In this document: piece after piece, positions 48,351 to 60,920 of the stretch
Layout of the letters: each line of letters opens with the position of its first letter
How positions within the stretch are numbered: the stretch's first letter is position 1
Assembly: GCA_004802705.1 (NCBI GenBank)
Contig: SGPL01000091.1
Span: 1 to 64,000 of the forward strand
Direction: 5' to 3'
DNA: 64,000 bases
Source of the DNA: Bondarzewia mesenterica
Lineage: Eukaryota; Basidiomycota; Agaricomycetes; Russulales; Bondarzewiaceae
Notes under the pieces: model-generated
Seen by the model: the letters and a program-made list of their open reading frames with translations, nothing else
The model's database searches: none
What the model was told of the DNA's origin: nothing
Translations under genes and position numbers: made by a program

Positions 48351-48654
48351 GAGATATCTGTGGCCGGATATCTCGCGGCCTTGTATGCTGCCTATGACTT
48401 TCGGCCTACCTGAATGGTCGCCGTAATTTTGCAATCTGTCTCAACCCCAGGCATNACCCTCAAATGCCATGATGAAACACTCAACCTGTTCGGATAGCAG
48501 AAACAGAATTGGATAGCGCTCATAACCCGACCCGACTGTCAGCNTGGTACCTTNNACTTCTATGCGACTCGGACCGAGTCCGATCCTCATTCTAAAGCTT
48601 CGCCTTATTACCCTGAAGAAAAAAGATGATCAATAAGATCTGCCAACGATGATC
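48351..48654. other. Intergenic between convergent genes; N block begins
   Basis: No gene seen. The first ambiguous base of the window is at 48455. Confidence 0.5.
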
Positions 48655-50445
48655 TTATGNANGCTGTCGAACCTTTGACATTTCCTTGAGTGCGNTTCTG
48701 AGATCGTTCTTCAGATCCTGTTTCGAGCANTCAGCGCCGCAGCGAAGAATTTAATAACGGGAGCGACGTACTGCTAGATCTTCGACTCCGACACTGACGC
48801 GTACCAAACGTGGATCGGCGCCAGGGTCGGATTGTACACGTTGCTCAATCAAGGACTCGACNCCCCCAAGGCTCGTTGCCGGCTGCGACCGACATACGAG
48901 GTAAGATCTCATTACCNACAAATGGAAGTTGTTGTCTTACAATGAAAAATTTAAGCGCATGCGGCAAAAACGCTGCATCTTCCGAATTTCCGAGCTATAT
49001 TTCTCCGTCAGCTCCCGCATTACACCAGCCAATCCTATAGTGCCCATGTCAAACGTACCAGCATAGCAAAGGTGGCATTGTAACCTCCCTCCAACTGCTG
49101 CTTGGGAAAAAACCCGCGCTCGTCCTNACCCTGTAAGGAAGAATGCCAGACCTTTTCTATCAGTCCTCCAGGGACGCCGTCATACNANTGGCCCNTCGGA
49201 GTCAAAGCAATGCTNTTCAACCATTGCGCCAAGGCTGTTGCAGTAGCAGACTGTCGAGGCACACGGAGGTGCAGTGTACGAAGAGATCGAAGGAGGAGCC
49301 AAGATTCTAGGGATCCCATCATGTTTCCCTGCGCTACACGTCCTCCGTGAAGCTANAAAAAAAGAAGGTAAAAAGGGCAGGGTAGTGCATCGAGCAGTTT
49401 ATTTACCTTGCCCCATTCNTCCAAGGTCTTGACAATAAGGACACCACAGAGGAGATCAGAGTGACCGCCAAAATACTTGGTGCCTGGTTGAGATGACAGA
49501 ATAACGATCCGCGAGACATCGGAAGAAGGTGTGATCAGGCTACGTACCGCTNTGCATAACNACATCAGCCCCCCACTTGAATGGGTATTGTAGTGGAGGA
49601 GGGGCAAAAGTGGAGTCGACNATTAAACTCCCACCGACGGCATGAATCTGCGTTCAAAATGAGCTCGCTGAACAGCTCAACAATTGACTAATAACAGCCC
49701 TCACCTTGTCCGCGTAATATTTGATGTCCCTGCAAATGTGACGCGGATATATAGTTGAAGTTGGGATTAACGTCTGCAATTGAGTCAGTGCAGTANGACC
49801 AACCTCGCCTCGCCAGTAGGATTGAGAGGGGTCTCCAGCCAACAAATGTCACCCGCTTTGAAATCGTCNTCTATGCCGATGACTTCCAAAGCCCTGCCCT
49901 TTGAAAAGGTTTCTATTCCCAAATGAACACCGTGGTATCCACCAGTAATGGCAACACGTTTAGGTTGAAGGTGCACTAATGCCTGAAAATAGGATTTGTA
50001 TTTATTCTTACCAATCGCCAGATAGNANNTCTGTGNGACTCACAGCATATGCAGCAGCCAAACCGGAGCTATATGTGAGCGCATATCCATTCTGAAACTT
50101 TGTTAGACTGGCATTGCCTTTGCTGATACTAGAGAAAAACACAAACGTTGATTTTACTCAGGACTCTTTCGGCCCGCGTGCTTACATTCTGTGTATAGCG
50201 GGAGTAGATGTGCCTANTGGGGTTCCTGAGGAACTCCGCCGTATACTCGATGTTNTCGGGAANTTTTGGCTGTCGAAAAGCTAAGAGGTTTCAAAAATTG
50301 CCTGTGCGGGAGGCGAGAAATGATCCTACTCACTTGTGGTCACAGATATAGAAGGAACGACTTCTGGACCATGAAACTCATCGTCTGCATGCACCAGATC
50401 AGTTCCCGTGAGGGCAGAATTGTCGTCATAGTCCTCGGGAGCCAT
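48655..50445 (-). CDS. Cys/Met-metabolism PLP enzyme (cystathionine gamma-synthase/beta-lyase like, YHR112C type)
   Basis: Trans-sulfuration family enzyme that uses pyridoxal phosphate. ATG at 50445 gives MAPEDYDDNSALTGTDL, then HGPEVVPSISVTTTFRQP, HIYSRYTQNVSTRAERVL (PLP phosphate region), NGYALTYSSGLAAAYAALVH, KRVAITGGYHGVHLGIETF, ICWLETPLNPTGEA, GGSLIVDSTFAPPPLQYPFK, ADVVMHSGTKYFGGHSDLLC (Lys for PLP), LLGVLIVKTLEEWG-like, GNMMGSLESWLLLRSLRTLH and RVPRQSATATALAQWL. The end reads LGGVESLIEQRVQSDPGADP and, after an intron, a short helix with TAA at 48657-48655. Several residues are X because of N. The exact reaction cannot be told. The true start might lie upstream in a further exon. Confidence 0.82.
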
Positions 50446-51028
50446 CACTTGAATGAAGGGAACTGTCGCCTGTCTGTCAAGTTGGGGCTCGGAAAGCTAN
50501 GATTGCTATGANTCGGTANAGCAGATCTTCGAGTGAGTCAAGCGGGAGTACTGGAGCAANATCCGCTGAGGAGATTCAAAGGTGAAATGGCGCCTTTGCC
50601 GCGGCATAACTTTTACACGGCCGCCATGCCCATTTCATATAACGGGACCTGCATTGCATAGAGCTCNANAGTCGTCACTGAGGCCACATNCCTAGNAACG
50701 GTGGNNNGCNGNNGGTTGCAGGGCAAGTAAGTAAATCCTCCGACTCAAGCGAANNACTGTATAAATATAGGCACTACTANGTCTGCAGTTCATTTATTCA
50801 ACTTTNAANTCATCCGGTCACCTGAAAGTAAGCAGACANTTCACGTGATGCGAATTCGACGCGTTGTTTGTGTTTATGCATATGCCTCAAGCATAACGGT
50901 ACCAGTCAGTTGGTTGCCATTAACACTCATTTCGACCCGCCAAGAAAAACAGTTTTAGTAGGCCTCTCTCAGCACTCAATAAGAGATCACTTCCGCCACC
51001 ACTTTCTTTCTTCCGCTCGTTCTACACC
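50446..51028. promoter_or_regulatory. Divergent upstream region (PLP enzyme / DPBB gene)
   Basis: Contains many Ns (notably 50665-50820). TATAAATA at 50760-50767 lies about 265 bases before the DPBB start. No coding series seen. Confidence 0.35.
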
Positions 51029-51925
51029 ATGACTCGCATCGTTTTCCTGTTTTATATTGCTCTTTACTTTCAATTCTCCTTGGCCGCCACGACTAAACAG
51101 GACCGGTCTCACTCTGCCGCCGAGCTCAAGTACTCAATATCGCACTCGCTCGGGGACAACTACGTCTTTGATGCTCGAGACGGCTGGCAGAGCGTCAACA
51201 TCACCAACATGAAATATACGTATAGTGCTCCCCGCAACATCCAGGACGCGCCTCCGGCCTCAGCCTATGATGACCATGGCTACCATTCTTCTTGGAAAAG
51301 GTCGAGCAAGAAATACAACAAAACTAAGTGGGTCGCTAAGACAAAGCATGGCTCAAAGGGGTTAGGAAACGCCATCACGAACGCTCTCGAAAGCATATTC
51401 AAAGGAATGAAGGGGGTTGGCCAAGCCGAGCCTGTCACCATAACCTGGTATGCCGACTCTTCTAAGCCCTTTGCGTTATGCGGCGGGCTGATCCAAGGCT
51501 CAAGGTATACTGGACACGACTTGGAAAATCCCAGCTGCTGGCCTGAGTCAAAATGGGCACCAACAGTTCGTACTTGAATGCATTGCTCGAGTACTAGACA
51601 TTCATGATCAGCATAATTCTAGGACGCATCCTTCGCATGCGCACTCACCATGGAAGGATGGCAGTCGAAGCCGCAATGTTTCAGATTTCTCGAGCGTATG
51701 TGTTGATCGTTCAGTAATGATCAACCGATCCTGATCCATTGCATACTAGTCTGCAACTCGCCGAAAAAATGTGTCTTCGTCCGCGTTGTGGATACCTGCG
51801 CTGGGTGCGCAAAGGGTTCCAAACATGTTGACCTTACGAAGGCTGCGTTCGGCCAACTGGCAGACTTTGACGAAGGCATATTGATGGTGCAGATGAGAAT
51901 GGCCACAGAGCCTGATGACTGGTAA
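51029..51925 (+). CDS. Secreted double-psi beta-barrel (expansin-like/RlpA-like) protein
   Basis: Extracellular. Exons 51029-51565, 51623-51695 and 51750-51925 give 261 residues. A clear signal peptide (MTRIVFLFYIALYFQFSLAA) is followed by about 110 residues of low-complexity, Lys/Ser/Tyr-rich sequence. The DPBB domain starts EPVTITWYADSSKPFALCG, then ENPSCWPESKWAPTDASFAC, ALTMEGWQSKPQCFRFLE, LCNSPKKCVFVRVVDTCAGC and KGSKHVDLTKAAFGQLAD, with eight cysteines in the pattern of fungal solo DPBB proteins. The His-Val-Asp motif matches the polar site of expansins and cerato-ulmin-like relatives. There is no carbohydrate-binding module, so wall loosening is not established. Such proteins are often expressed in fruiting bodies or at plant contact; that is inference. 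Confidence 0.88.
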
Positions 51926-52123
51926 GCGGTGATCGTAATTCCAAAATCAAGCTGAAAAGCTCATTGTACGTGTAAGGTCTGAGAAGCTTTGGGGTCCCAA
52001 GGCCAAATAGTTGAGATGTCACGCACCAAGACAAACTATGTAGCCATACCATCTGCCTGGAGCAGCCACAAGTGTAGATCAGAGATTTGTGAACGCCTGT
52101 ATTGCTGTGTAGCTCATGACGAA

Positions 52124-55100
52124 TCAGATGTTTACCCTCTTCCTCTTTTTACCCTCAGCGATCCTTGCCCGAACCTTTTCTTCATCCAGCCCTTCCTCCT
52201 CATAAAATTGAGCGGTCCGTTGGGCATCACTTTGGCGTCGAATATACTGCAAAGCTGCAAGGTTGTACCCGATGTTCTGCTTCTGGCGAAGCAGCGCATC
52301 ACGAAGGTGCTTTCGAAGCGGGATAAGCGTGGTGCGCATGGCCCGCGTTGCGACGATCTGGTGATGGTGTGTTTTGAGAAGAAAGAACATGATTCTCGAA
52401 ACGAGTGGGATGTTCCACTCCTAAACAACAAAAAATAAAATTAGCCACTACATTAGCTCAGCGGGAGTCACTCACCCGTCGNGCCCAGATGTTCAGATAG
52501 ACCATCAAAGACATGACCTTGTCGAATGGCAAGACCAGCAAGGCATCTTGCAAAGCCGTGTTCTGTATGCCCGCAACAACCCTCAGCACCCAGGCCTCTG
52601 NCTCCAGGTCGTAGGCAGCCAAGACGGCGTTCCTCGGTGGTGGCTGGACCTTCGCTTGCTNCTCCTCTGATAAGCCCTCCTTTGCCTTCTCATATTCCGC
52701 AATGATGGCGCGCTCGGCATCAGCAAGATCGAGTGCCTCGCTGATACGTTCGCCTGCCATGAGTGTTTCCGTTGTCTGTTTTGAAACACCCGTCGTCTCG
52801 GCCTGGGCNTGNGCTTGGGTTTCACCTTCCGGGTCTCCGCTTCCTATCGGAAGATCTTCACGATTCATAGTATCAGCAATACCACTTTCGTAAAGTTGTT
52901 CGAGTTCGCGTTCCCGCTCTTCTTCAAGGAAAAGCTGAACGAGACCAGTAAATGAGCGATGATGAAAATGATGGATAGCGTTGGAGACTCACAGGATCAT
53001 CGAGCTTTTCCCATACCCGTATTGACTTGTCATGCGAGCCTGTAACCACAAAATTCCCGAAGTTGCTGACGGCCAGTGCCCATACCTCCCCATGGTGTCC
53101 CTCAAGTTTTTGGATGTTCTCGAACTAAATATGTTTTTCGAGTAAGCCAAAAGTCAAGAGAAGATNGGCACCTGACACAGACCTTATCCCCATCCCAGTA
53201 TTTGACCATTTTATCTTTTCCAACGGTCCAGAANTAGTGACTCCTCTTCTCGAAGGCGACTTGCATTACACTTTCGTCATGAGCAAATATGGACTTGTGG
53301 CAATCACCAAAGTCCAGACCCCATATTTTGACGTTCTTGTCCGCTGAACAGGTCACTACAAGCTTGGAATCGCTGGAAATATCCATGGATAGCACTGGCA
53401 GCTNTAGATATAAATTCATTACTGTTNGAAAAACCCTTGCGTCAGANGAAGAATGCGACGAGACCTGACCTTATGTCCGTATAACGAGAGAAANAATTTG
53501 AGGGAATCTTGATAAAATACTTTTACGGTCGAGTCTAGNAAGGCAACAGCCAGNAATTTCCCATTNGGACTGTATCTGACGGAGAGCACGTCGTCGGTCA
53601 TCTTCAAGGTACGGGTGTGCACGAGCGCCANATTTCTACCCGTATGAGACTGGCGGTATTGGGGTGAATACGCAAAGATGAGAATTGATGGGNAAGAAGG
53701 GTGAGTGATCGTATACCTTATTTCCTTCAGCGTCTCGCCATTCAAACTCCCAGAACTTAACGTCCTTGTCCGCACTTCCGGTGACAAGCGCCTGCTCATC
53801 AGNTCGGATATGCATCGACCAGACCGTGCTTGAATGAGCCTTGATNGTCTCGATTAACGACGACGAAGACAGGTCGTAGAGCAGGATCTCTCCAGATTTC
53901 GTGCCCACAGCGATCTGCACTACAGTTAATACCAATTATGAATGGTAAACCTAGTGCAGGAATTACTTACATGACGATCTCCTGGGAGAAATGTNCTGCA
54001 GATGGCATGNCCGCATTCTAATGTTCGAATGCAAGANGTCGTTTTCANGTTCCAAACCTTCAGCNCACCTAGCTCAATAATCAGTAGGCAGTCGCGCCAG
54101 AGAAGTGCAGAACTTACCATTTGACGCTGAAGCCAGTAANGTGTCGTCAGAGNTTAGACACAATGTGCGAACNTCTGTCCTATGGCCTGGTAAATCCAAA
54201 GAAAACAGCCTGGAAGCTTCCNGAGGATTTTCTTTTGATTTTGTTGGCTGAGGAATGTTAAAGACTTCCAACGCATTATTCGATAANGACATGAACAACT
54301 ACNGGCAAGAAACCAATTATTATGACTCAGNTTGCATGANAAGGTGAGGTTCACTTGCCTGGGTACCACCTTTGATGACCGTTTCGTCGCTNCCGAAAGA
54401 NAANGACCGAATTTTCCCGCTGGCTCGCACCACCAAGTAAGGAGTAAACAAGTCTGGNAGTTCAACAGTTTCGTTATTGTCCGGCTCTTCCTCCTGGTCC
54501 ACTTTTCTCCCTTTCTCTTTGGCCTTNTCNTTAGCTCTCCTTTTCCGCCGCGCTTGCTTCTTGCGAATCTCGTCCTCCGTTCGAATGCGGAAAATNTCNA
54601 CAGATCGGTCATGAGATTGTACAGCAAGATATGGGAGAGATGGATGGAACGTGATNTGTGAGACGCGATGNTGCGAAGACAGAGGTAGCATTGTGNCTGC
54701 GTGGATCGTTTTAGTNACCTGCAAACCNTGATGAACTGGAGTCACAAAGGAAGACAAATCGAAATTACNAACCTCCCCNGTTTGAGTNTCCTTAAGANCA
54801 CCTTGAAGCGCTTCATGATCAATCTTCCAAGCTTTCAATTCCCCNTCNTTGCTGCCTGTAAAAACCAAGGTCTGCTCTTTATTCATATCCAGCGTCCAGA
54901 CTTCCCCACGATGGGCCACGACCGTCTGTACACAGTGNTGAGTCGANAGATCCCAAAGCTTCAGGAAGGTNTCTTTGGACGAAGTAAGAATAANGCCAGG
55001 GTTCCTGGCCGTTGAAGTNGAAGGCATAGTCTGTTCCAAGGTATNAAGGAANCGGATGGCGGTGATTTGATCACGATGGCCACGTAGTCTGAAAAANACA

Positions 55101-55647
55101 TACATNAGGAAACCAATGGGGGTTCACGANGCAGGACATACCTGAAAAGGCCCGCTTCCCCTACCACGTCCCANAAAATCAAGTCCGTGTCCTGCGAGCC
55201 TGATGCAAGCCTGGCACCACTCTCATCGAATGCAAGGGCCGTGATGGCCTTTTTGTGTCCATTAAAAGTCGCGATGACTGATTCGTTAGACGCGTTCCAT
55301 AGTCTGATTGAGCCATCAGCATAACCGACAGCGAACGTGTCTTTTTGAGGGGAANGTGTGATGCATGTTACTTCTGCTCTATGGCCAGTTTCGTGCCACA
55401 TCGCAAGCTGTGGTANCTTAGTGACNCATTCTTATGAAAGGAAAGGACCTCACCATCTGGCCTTTCTTTACGTCCCACAAGAGCACATCTTCCAAGGCAG
55501 GGACATAGGCTATTTTGCCATCGTAGATGGAATTGGAGCTTGGGCTGCAGACAAGACCAAANGCCTGAACGACGTCAAGCACATATATATCTGAGGATGT
55601 CTGCTTGCATACCTGTGTTGGGCCATGTCTCAGGTAACTCTGCACCA
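52124..55647 (-). CDS. DIP2: U3 snoRNP WD40 protein Utp12/Dip2 (WDR3)
   Basis: Subunit of the UTP-B module of the small-subunit processome, nucleolar, needed for 18S rRNA maturation. ATG at 55647: [20 protein letters not shown]. Two beta-propellers follow. The first includes [60 protein letters not shown] and [12 protein letters not shown] charged insert ([11 protein letters not shown]) precedes the second: [79 protein letters not shown] and [20 protein letters not shown]. The C-terminal Utp12 domain ends [20 protein letters not shown]...RKRVNI. Many X from N. About 900+ residues. It is divergent from the M18 peptidase gene across 175 bp. Confidence 0.92.
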
Positions 55648-55822
55648 TCTTGGTCTTCTGTCTTTTGCTGAAACCAGGATGGACAAGTTTTGGAAACTGA
55701 ATNTATTTGTGCGGCTCACGTGAGCACATTGCATCCAATTCAATTTTCCCACGGCTGCTAGTATTCTCAGTGCGATATTTGGACTCGGAGCAGGTGAGCC
55801 TGCTACACACGGTCCTCGAGAN

Positions 55823-57657
55823 ATGATGCTCTATCCATCGGCCCCAGAAGCAGCGACCAAATTTCTGANCTTTGTCAACGCATCGCCTACTCCTTTTCAT
55901 GCTATNCATAACGCTATCTTGCGCTTGGAGAAGGCAGGTTTCCGCAAGGTCAGTCATTCCTGACTGTTTTAAATGGCGAGTCGCTCATTAATTNCGGCAA
56001 AGATAGGTCAGGGAAAAGGACGACTGGGAAAAGGAGGTAAAGGCTGGAGGGAAGTACTACTTCACCAGGTAATAATAACTCGGCTTCCAAAGTTTCCGCC
56101 TTGCTTATTTGTCGTCGCACGTCAGAAATCAGAGCGCTCTCCTGGCCTTTACTGTTCCGCAGAAATGGCAGCCCGGTGCCGGTGTGTCCATCGTAGCAAC
56201 GCACGTTGACAGCCCAAATCTTCGAGTAAGGAGTTTTTGTGCCCAATTGCTTGACACTATTTTCTGAAGAGCCATCCACCAGGTCCGCCCCATCTCNAAA
56301 CGCACGGGCTCTGGATATCTCCAAGTTGGGGTCGAGACTTACGGTGGAGGTATCTGGCACTCTTGGTTTGACCGCGACCTTTCTCTGGCAGGTCGTGTTG
56401 TAATTGCNAGTAAGAATGATGGCTACACACCCAAGCTCATCAAGATCGACAGACCCCTACTACGTGTTCCTACCCTTGCTATTCACTGTGAGTGTGGAAA
56501 TATATGGCATTTTTGAGCTATNCTTATTATCCAAACAGTGGATAGATCTGCTAACGATACCTTCAAGTTCAATCAAGAAACTGAATTCGTCCCTATCCTT
56601 GGACTTCTTTCTTCCCAGCTAAATGCCTCGAAAGAGAGCCAGAGCAGNGACAAGGACAAGTCGAAAGATACAGCGCGTGTACCGGCCTCCAGTATCCAAG
56701 CCAATCATCACTCTTCATTCTTGGGCATGCTTGCCCANGAGTTGCAGGTTCAGCCNGATGAAATCCATGACTTTGAGCTGTCAGTGCCGTGATTTCTCCN
56801 TGTTATTATATNACCTCAATCAANCATATNCTCAGGCAACTCTATGATACTCAGCCATCCGTCCTNGGTGGTTTGAACAACGAGTTTATCTTCAGNCCNC
56901 GATTGGACAACCTTGTCTCCTCGTAAGTGCACCTACAGTTTCATCATGGACCGNNATCTGACTTTGGNTGGCACTAGTTTNTGTGCTGTTGAAGCGATNT
57001 CGCAGACCGTCTCCGCCAANTCATTCCCTACACTTGAAGGCAACGTGAATTGCATCGCGCTTTTCAACCANGAAGAAGCTGGAAGNGTGTCCANTTCTGG
57101 CGCCGAATCCTCCCTCATCCCCTCTCTCCTCGAGCGTCTTTCCCCTTCNCCCTCCCTCCTCGCGCAATCAATAGCCAAGTCCTTCCTTATCTCCGCGGAC
57201 ATGGGCCATGCGATCAATCCAAACTACACAAGTAAGCATGAGGAAAATCACAAACCGTACATGAACGGCGGNATCGTGATCAAGNCGAATGCGAAACAGA
57301 GGTATGCGAGCGATGCTATTGGGTCATTCATTGTGAAGAAGCTGGTCGAGAGAAAGGGTGGGCAGGTGCAGGAGTACGAGATTAGAAACGACATGTGCGT
57401 CATACATTTCCACTCAGCAAATCCTNGAAACAAATATCTTTCTGATCACAAACACGACAAACAGGGCATGTGGCTCGACGGTGGGACCATTGCTTTCAAA
57501 GATTGGCGTGCGGACNGTNGATGTCGGCAACGCNATGTTGTCCATGCATTCCATTCGGGAGACGGCGGGTGCGCATGATGTTCAAAACGCTATCGACCTT
57601 TTCAGCTCGTTCTTTGAAGGGTTCGCTACCTTGGACGCGGAGTTGACGGTCGATTGA
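55823..57657 (+). CDS. M18 aspartyl aminopeptidase
   Basis: Dinuclear metal aminopeptidase that removes N-terminal Asp/Glu (yeast Ape4/mammalian DNPEP type). ATG at 55823: [39 protein letters not shown]. Metal ligands appear in order: [16 protein letters not shown] (His-x-Asp), ALFNXEEAGXVS (Glu-Glu), [13 protein letters not shown] (Asp and His) and HSIRETAG (last His). Other family blocks are [70 protein letters not shown] and [13 protein letters not shown] [12 protein letters not shown]. It ends [11 protein letters not shown]. About 480 residues, several X from N. No leader is seen, so it is likely cytosolic, with Cvt/vacuolar delivery possible as for Ape4. Confidence 0.92.
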
Positions 57658-57898
57658 CTTTAANGAGATNTAGTGCNAGGTAGCCAGACATTTTGTTATC
57701 GAAGTGAAGCAAATNCGTTCATGACAACATCAATACAGAACATAATGATACAACCGTGTAACAAAAGAGGNTAAGTTACTTTTGAGCAGCCTNCATTCCT
57801 CGCGGAGGGAATTCAACCGCCATCATCGAACAGCAACATACTGTACGCCTTAACANGTCCCAACAAGACGTACCCCGAGATGAAAGCTTGNATGGTCA

Positions 57899-59216
57899 TC
57901 ATCGCCGTGCCCGCTTCTTCCCTCTCTCTTCCGCGTCCTCGAGATTTGATCGAACATTGGAAGGCCCAGACAGCAGTGTCCGTTTTTTGGCGGTTCGCGA
58001 GTAATGTGAAAGTACCCACTCGCGCTCAGCTTCTGTCTGCTCGATCGTGCCTTGCCGGATTTCATACGCTGCNGATCCCATTTCAAGGGCATTGAGTGTG
58101 AAAANAATTAAANCTGTAAAGCAGAGAACCACNAAAACGCGCACGTTTAAGCTCGAATCGAGGCCCCACTTCTGCCAATTGAACNTGTTTTGGTGGGATC
58201 CTGAGGAACACATGATGGCTGGGTTGTTTATGCATTCAGCCAGTCAATATGAAGAAAAGCATAGTCATGGATCAAGATACCGCACCGGAATGAGATAAAA
58301 TCATTTTCCGTTGAAAAACGTCATCACGCGCTTGCTATCCTCCTTCGGCACGGGGAACAGGTACTTCAAACAGTCTCGCACTCTCTCACCAAGTTTAGAG
58401 CTGAAGTTCTCAAATATGAGGTGCGGATACTGTTCGGATACGGTGGAGGACTTGTACGATGCGATATCGTGCCGGAGGTTAACGTTGTGAAGAGTGAAAT
58501 AGAGCGTGGGACCGTGGGGGAAGTGAGAGACNATCATGGCGTCTTTTCAAAGACGNACAGAGACCGAGAGATATTTTCGATCAATAGGTGCGGGANAGAT
58601 GATCAGCATACCGCACCTGGTGTGCCGCGATGTTCATGCAAAACAATCAAATCGGTTATATCNTTGGCCCTGCACGCATCCGCCAGCTCTTTCACAACGT
58701 AGTTTCCTCGGTTTATGCGGTGCGAATTCGGGAACACGAGTCGCATTTCCTGGACACAACCCGTCAGCTCAGCGCCATCACGAAAAGAGGACACCATACC
58801 TTAGCAAACTGCAGCAGCTTCGAGCTAGGGTCCCGCGAGGTTGTGATCACAATCTTGGGATCCAAAATGCCAGCTCTAGAGTACTCGCTGTCGATGTGCG
58901 TCGTCGGGTCTGGGACGCGTCGGTCTCGAGCCTACTGAGCCAGAAAACGCCGGCACTCACCTGTCTGCGCTTCATCAAAAGCTAGATCGTTACCCAGGGT
59001 TTGCGCCTCTTTTCTCAACTCCGTCGGCAGCGCTTTCCCACTCGCTAGCGCGTCCTTCAGCTGGCGTTTCCGTTCAAAAGTTTGCCGCTCCTGGGCTTCG
59101 AGAGATTTGGCGTAGACGTATTGGCGCCGCTCGCGAGTTTGTCTGCGCAGCTATTGCGGAATACATACTCAAATCAGTGCAAATGCCATAGTAAGATAAA
59201 TAGAGCTAATAACCAT
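57899..59216 (-). CDS. IMP4: U3 snoRNP Brix-domain protein Imp4
   Basis: Brix/IMP4 RNA-binding protein that pairs with Imp3 and Mpp10 to anchor U3 snoRNA on pre-18S rRNA, nucleolar. The first coding exon is only the ATG (59216-59214), followed by GTTATT. The intron ends AATAG and the frame continues [20 protein letters not shown]. Then [136 protein letters not shown] and [14 protein letters not shown]. It ends ERGKKRARR. These are the sigma-70-4.2-like Brix blocks in order. About 300 residues. The end and middle contain a few X. Confidence 0.93.
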
Positions 59217-59609
59217 GTTTGCGGATGTCCAGTCTTGAGTGTGAAGGTCATTCAAACTGGCAGTTTACAAGATGAAATCCATGCGAGTTTAGGGTTAGGG
59301 TTTTATAAAATGATCGTCCGCGACACCGGGACCGTCTTTTGAGGCGCGCGCAGCCTCACATCCTAACAACAATCCCATTGAGAGGCTTTGACAGTGCCCA
59401 GACTAGATCACTGTGCTTTACACCCAGAACGCGACAAAGATGAGAACAGAATGAATAAATCGATTAAAAGGGGCACCATTGTAGCTGAATTATTGACGTG
59501 GGTAAGATAAGAACGTCATAATAAGGCGGAAAGTGGTAGGAATACACAGAGCTGAGTGGGGGGTAAAAGCACAATAATGATACATGCAAGGTCCGAATTC
59601 TTAGAATTC
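59217..59609. other. Upstream region of IMP4, 3' flank of the first RNR2 gene
   Basis: Holds a run reading GTTTAGGGTTAGGGTTTTATAA near 59285-59307. The TTAGGG-like units are only two copies and are not a telomere. No gene seen. Confidence 0.45.
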
Positions 59610-60920
59610 CTAGAATGCCTCATCTAGCGTACTGTGAATACATCAGATATAGATAGGCAGCAGATTTTGTGGGGCAAACTCACAATATTCGCGAGTTACT
59701 TTTCGTCGGCGTCTGAGAATGCGAGACGTGGGCCTTCGAATAATCCGAGACACGCTTTTCGAAGAAGTTGGTCTTTCCCTGCAGCGATATCATTTCCATG
59801 AAATCGAAGGGATTTGTGGAGTGGTAATGTTTAGAGTTGCCGAGGGAGACAAGAAGACGATCGGCGACAAATTCTATGTATTGACGCATCAGGGCAGCGT
59901 TCATACCAATCAATCCCACAGGGAGAGCATCTGCATTAGCGATCTTGAAGTTAGCACCGTTAGACAGTGAGTGACATGGCCAGATTTACCTGTCAGGAAA
60001 CCTTGCTCTATCGTCACGGCCTCGGTGATGATGTTAAGAACGGTTTCATGACTTGGTCGTTTTTTTTAGGTGACTGAACAGGAGGCACGCAAAATCGGTG
60101 TGCATCCCCTCATCACGGCTAATCAGCTCGTTAGAGAAAGTCAAACCAGGCATGAGCCCCCTCTTTTTAAGCCAGAATATCGATGCAAAAGAGCCCGAGA
60201 AGAAGATGCCCTCGACGGCAGCGAAAGCGACAAGCCGCTCCGCGAAGGTAGAACGCCGATCGGATATCCACTTGAGTGCCCAATCAGCTTTCTGCTTGAC
60301 ACAGGGTATGGTCTCCATCGAGTTGAAGAGAAACTGGCGCTGCTGAGGGTCCGAGACGTAGGTGTCGATGAGCAGCGAATATGTCTCAGAGTGAATGTTT
60401 TCCATCATAATCTGGAAGCCGTAGAAACACCGAGCTTCTGCGGCCTGTACTTCATTCGAAAAGCGCTCAACGAGATTCTCATTGACGATCCCATCGGAAG
60501 CTGCGAAGAAAGCAAGGACATGGGAAATGAAGTGACGTTCGTCGTCGTTGAGACTGGTATTCCAGTCAAAGAGGTCTTTGGACATGTCAATTTCTTCGGA
60601 TGTCCAGAAAGACGCCTCTGCTTTCTTGTACATGCGCCAGATCTAGCTACAGATATGCATTGATGGGCGGAGTCAGAAAGCTTGGCAACTCACTTCGTGG
60701 TATTGAATGGGGAAAAGCACAAAGCGTCGTTTTGACGGTATGAGCAAAGGCTCGTCTTCTGTTATATGACTTTTCAATAATGAGGCACAGGGAATCCCAT
60801 CATGAGCGGCAAACCTTCAGAATCGTCTGGTGCTGTTGCGGCATTGGTAAGTTGCTTGTCTTGACACGAAACGTGAGAGACGTCAATGCCATTTTTATTT
60901 TTCAGAGACATGCTCTGCAT
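59610..60920 (-). CDS. Ribonucleotide reductase small subunit, copy A
   Basis: Holds the diiron-tyrosyl radical that starts reduction of NDPs to dNDPs. ATG at 60920 gives [16 protein letters not shown], a short N-terminus, then [80 protein letters not shown] (radical Tyr, Glu and His ligands) and [20 protein letters not shown]. The C-terminal peptide IFTLDEAF, on its own last exon, is the tail that docks on the large subunit. At the T8 run 60060-60067 (A8 on the coding strand) one base must be dropped to pass from LFSHLKK to [20 protein letters not shown]; as written it stops. Codon choice is mixed, with many A/T-ending codons (ATT AGC CGT GAT), unlike copy B. About 370 residues. Confidence 0.9.

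Larger units (their letters stand above)
48455..58663. other. Region with scattered single ambiguous bases (N)
   Basis: Isolated Ns, one to three at a time, occur through this 10.2 kb and nowhere else in the window. Flanking sequence and reading frames continue normally across them, so they mark uncertain bases rather than gaps. Confidence 0.95.

Noticed and set aside
59283..59310. TTAGGG-like repeat suggesting a telomere remnant
   Set aside because: Only two units, inside an ordinary promoter between housekeeping genes.
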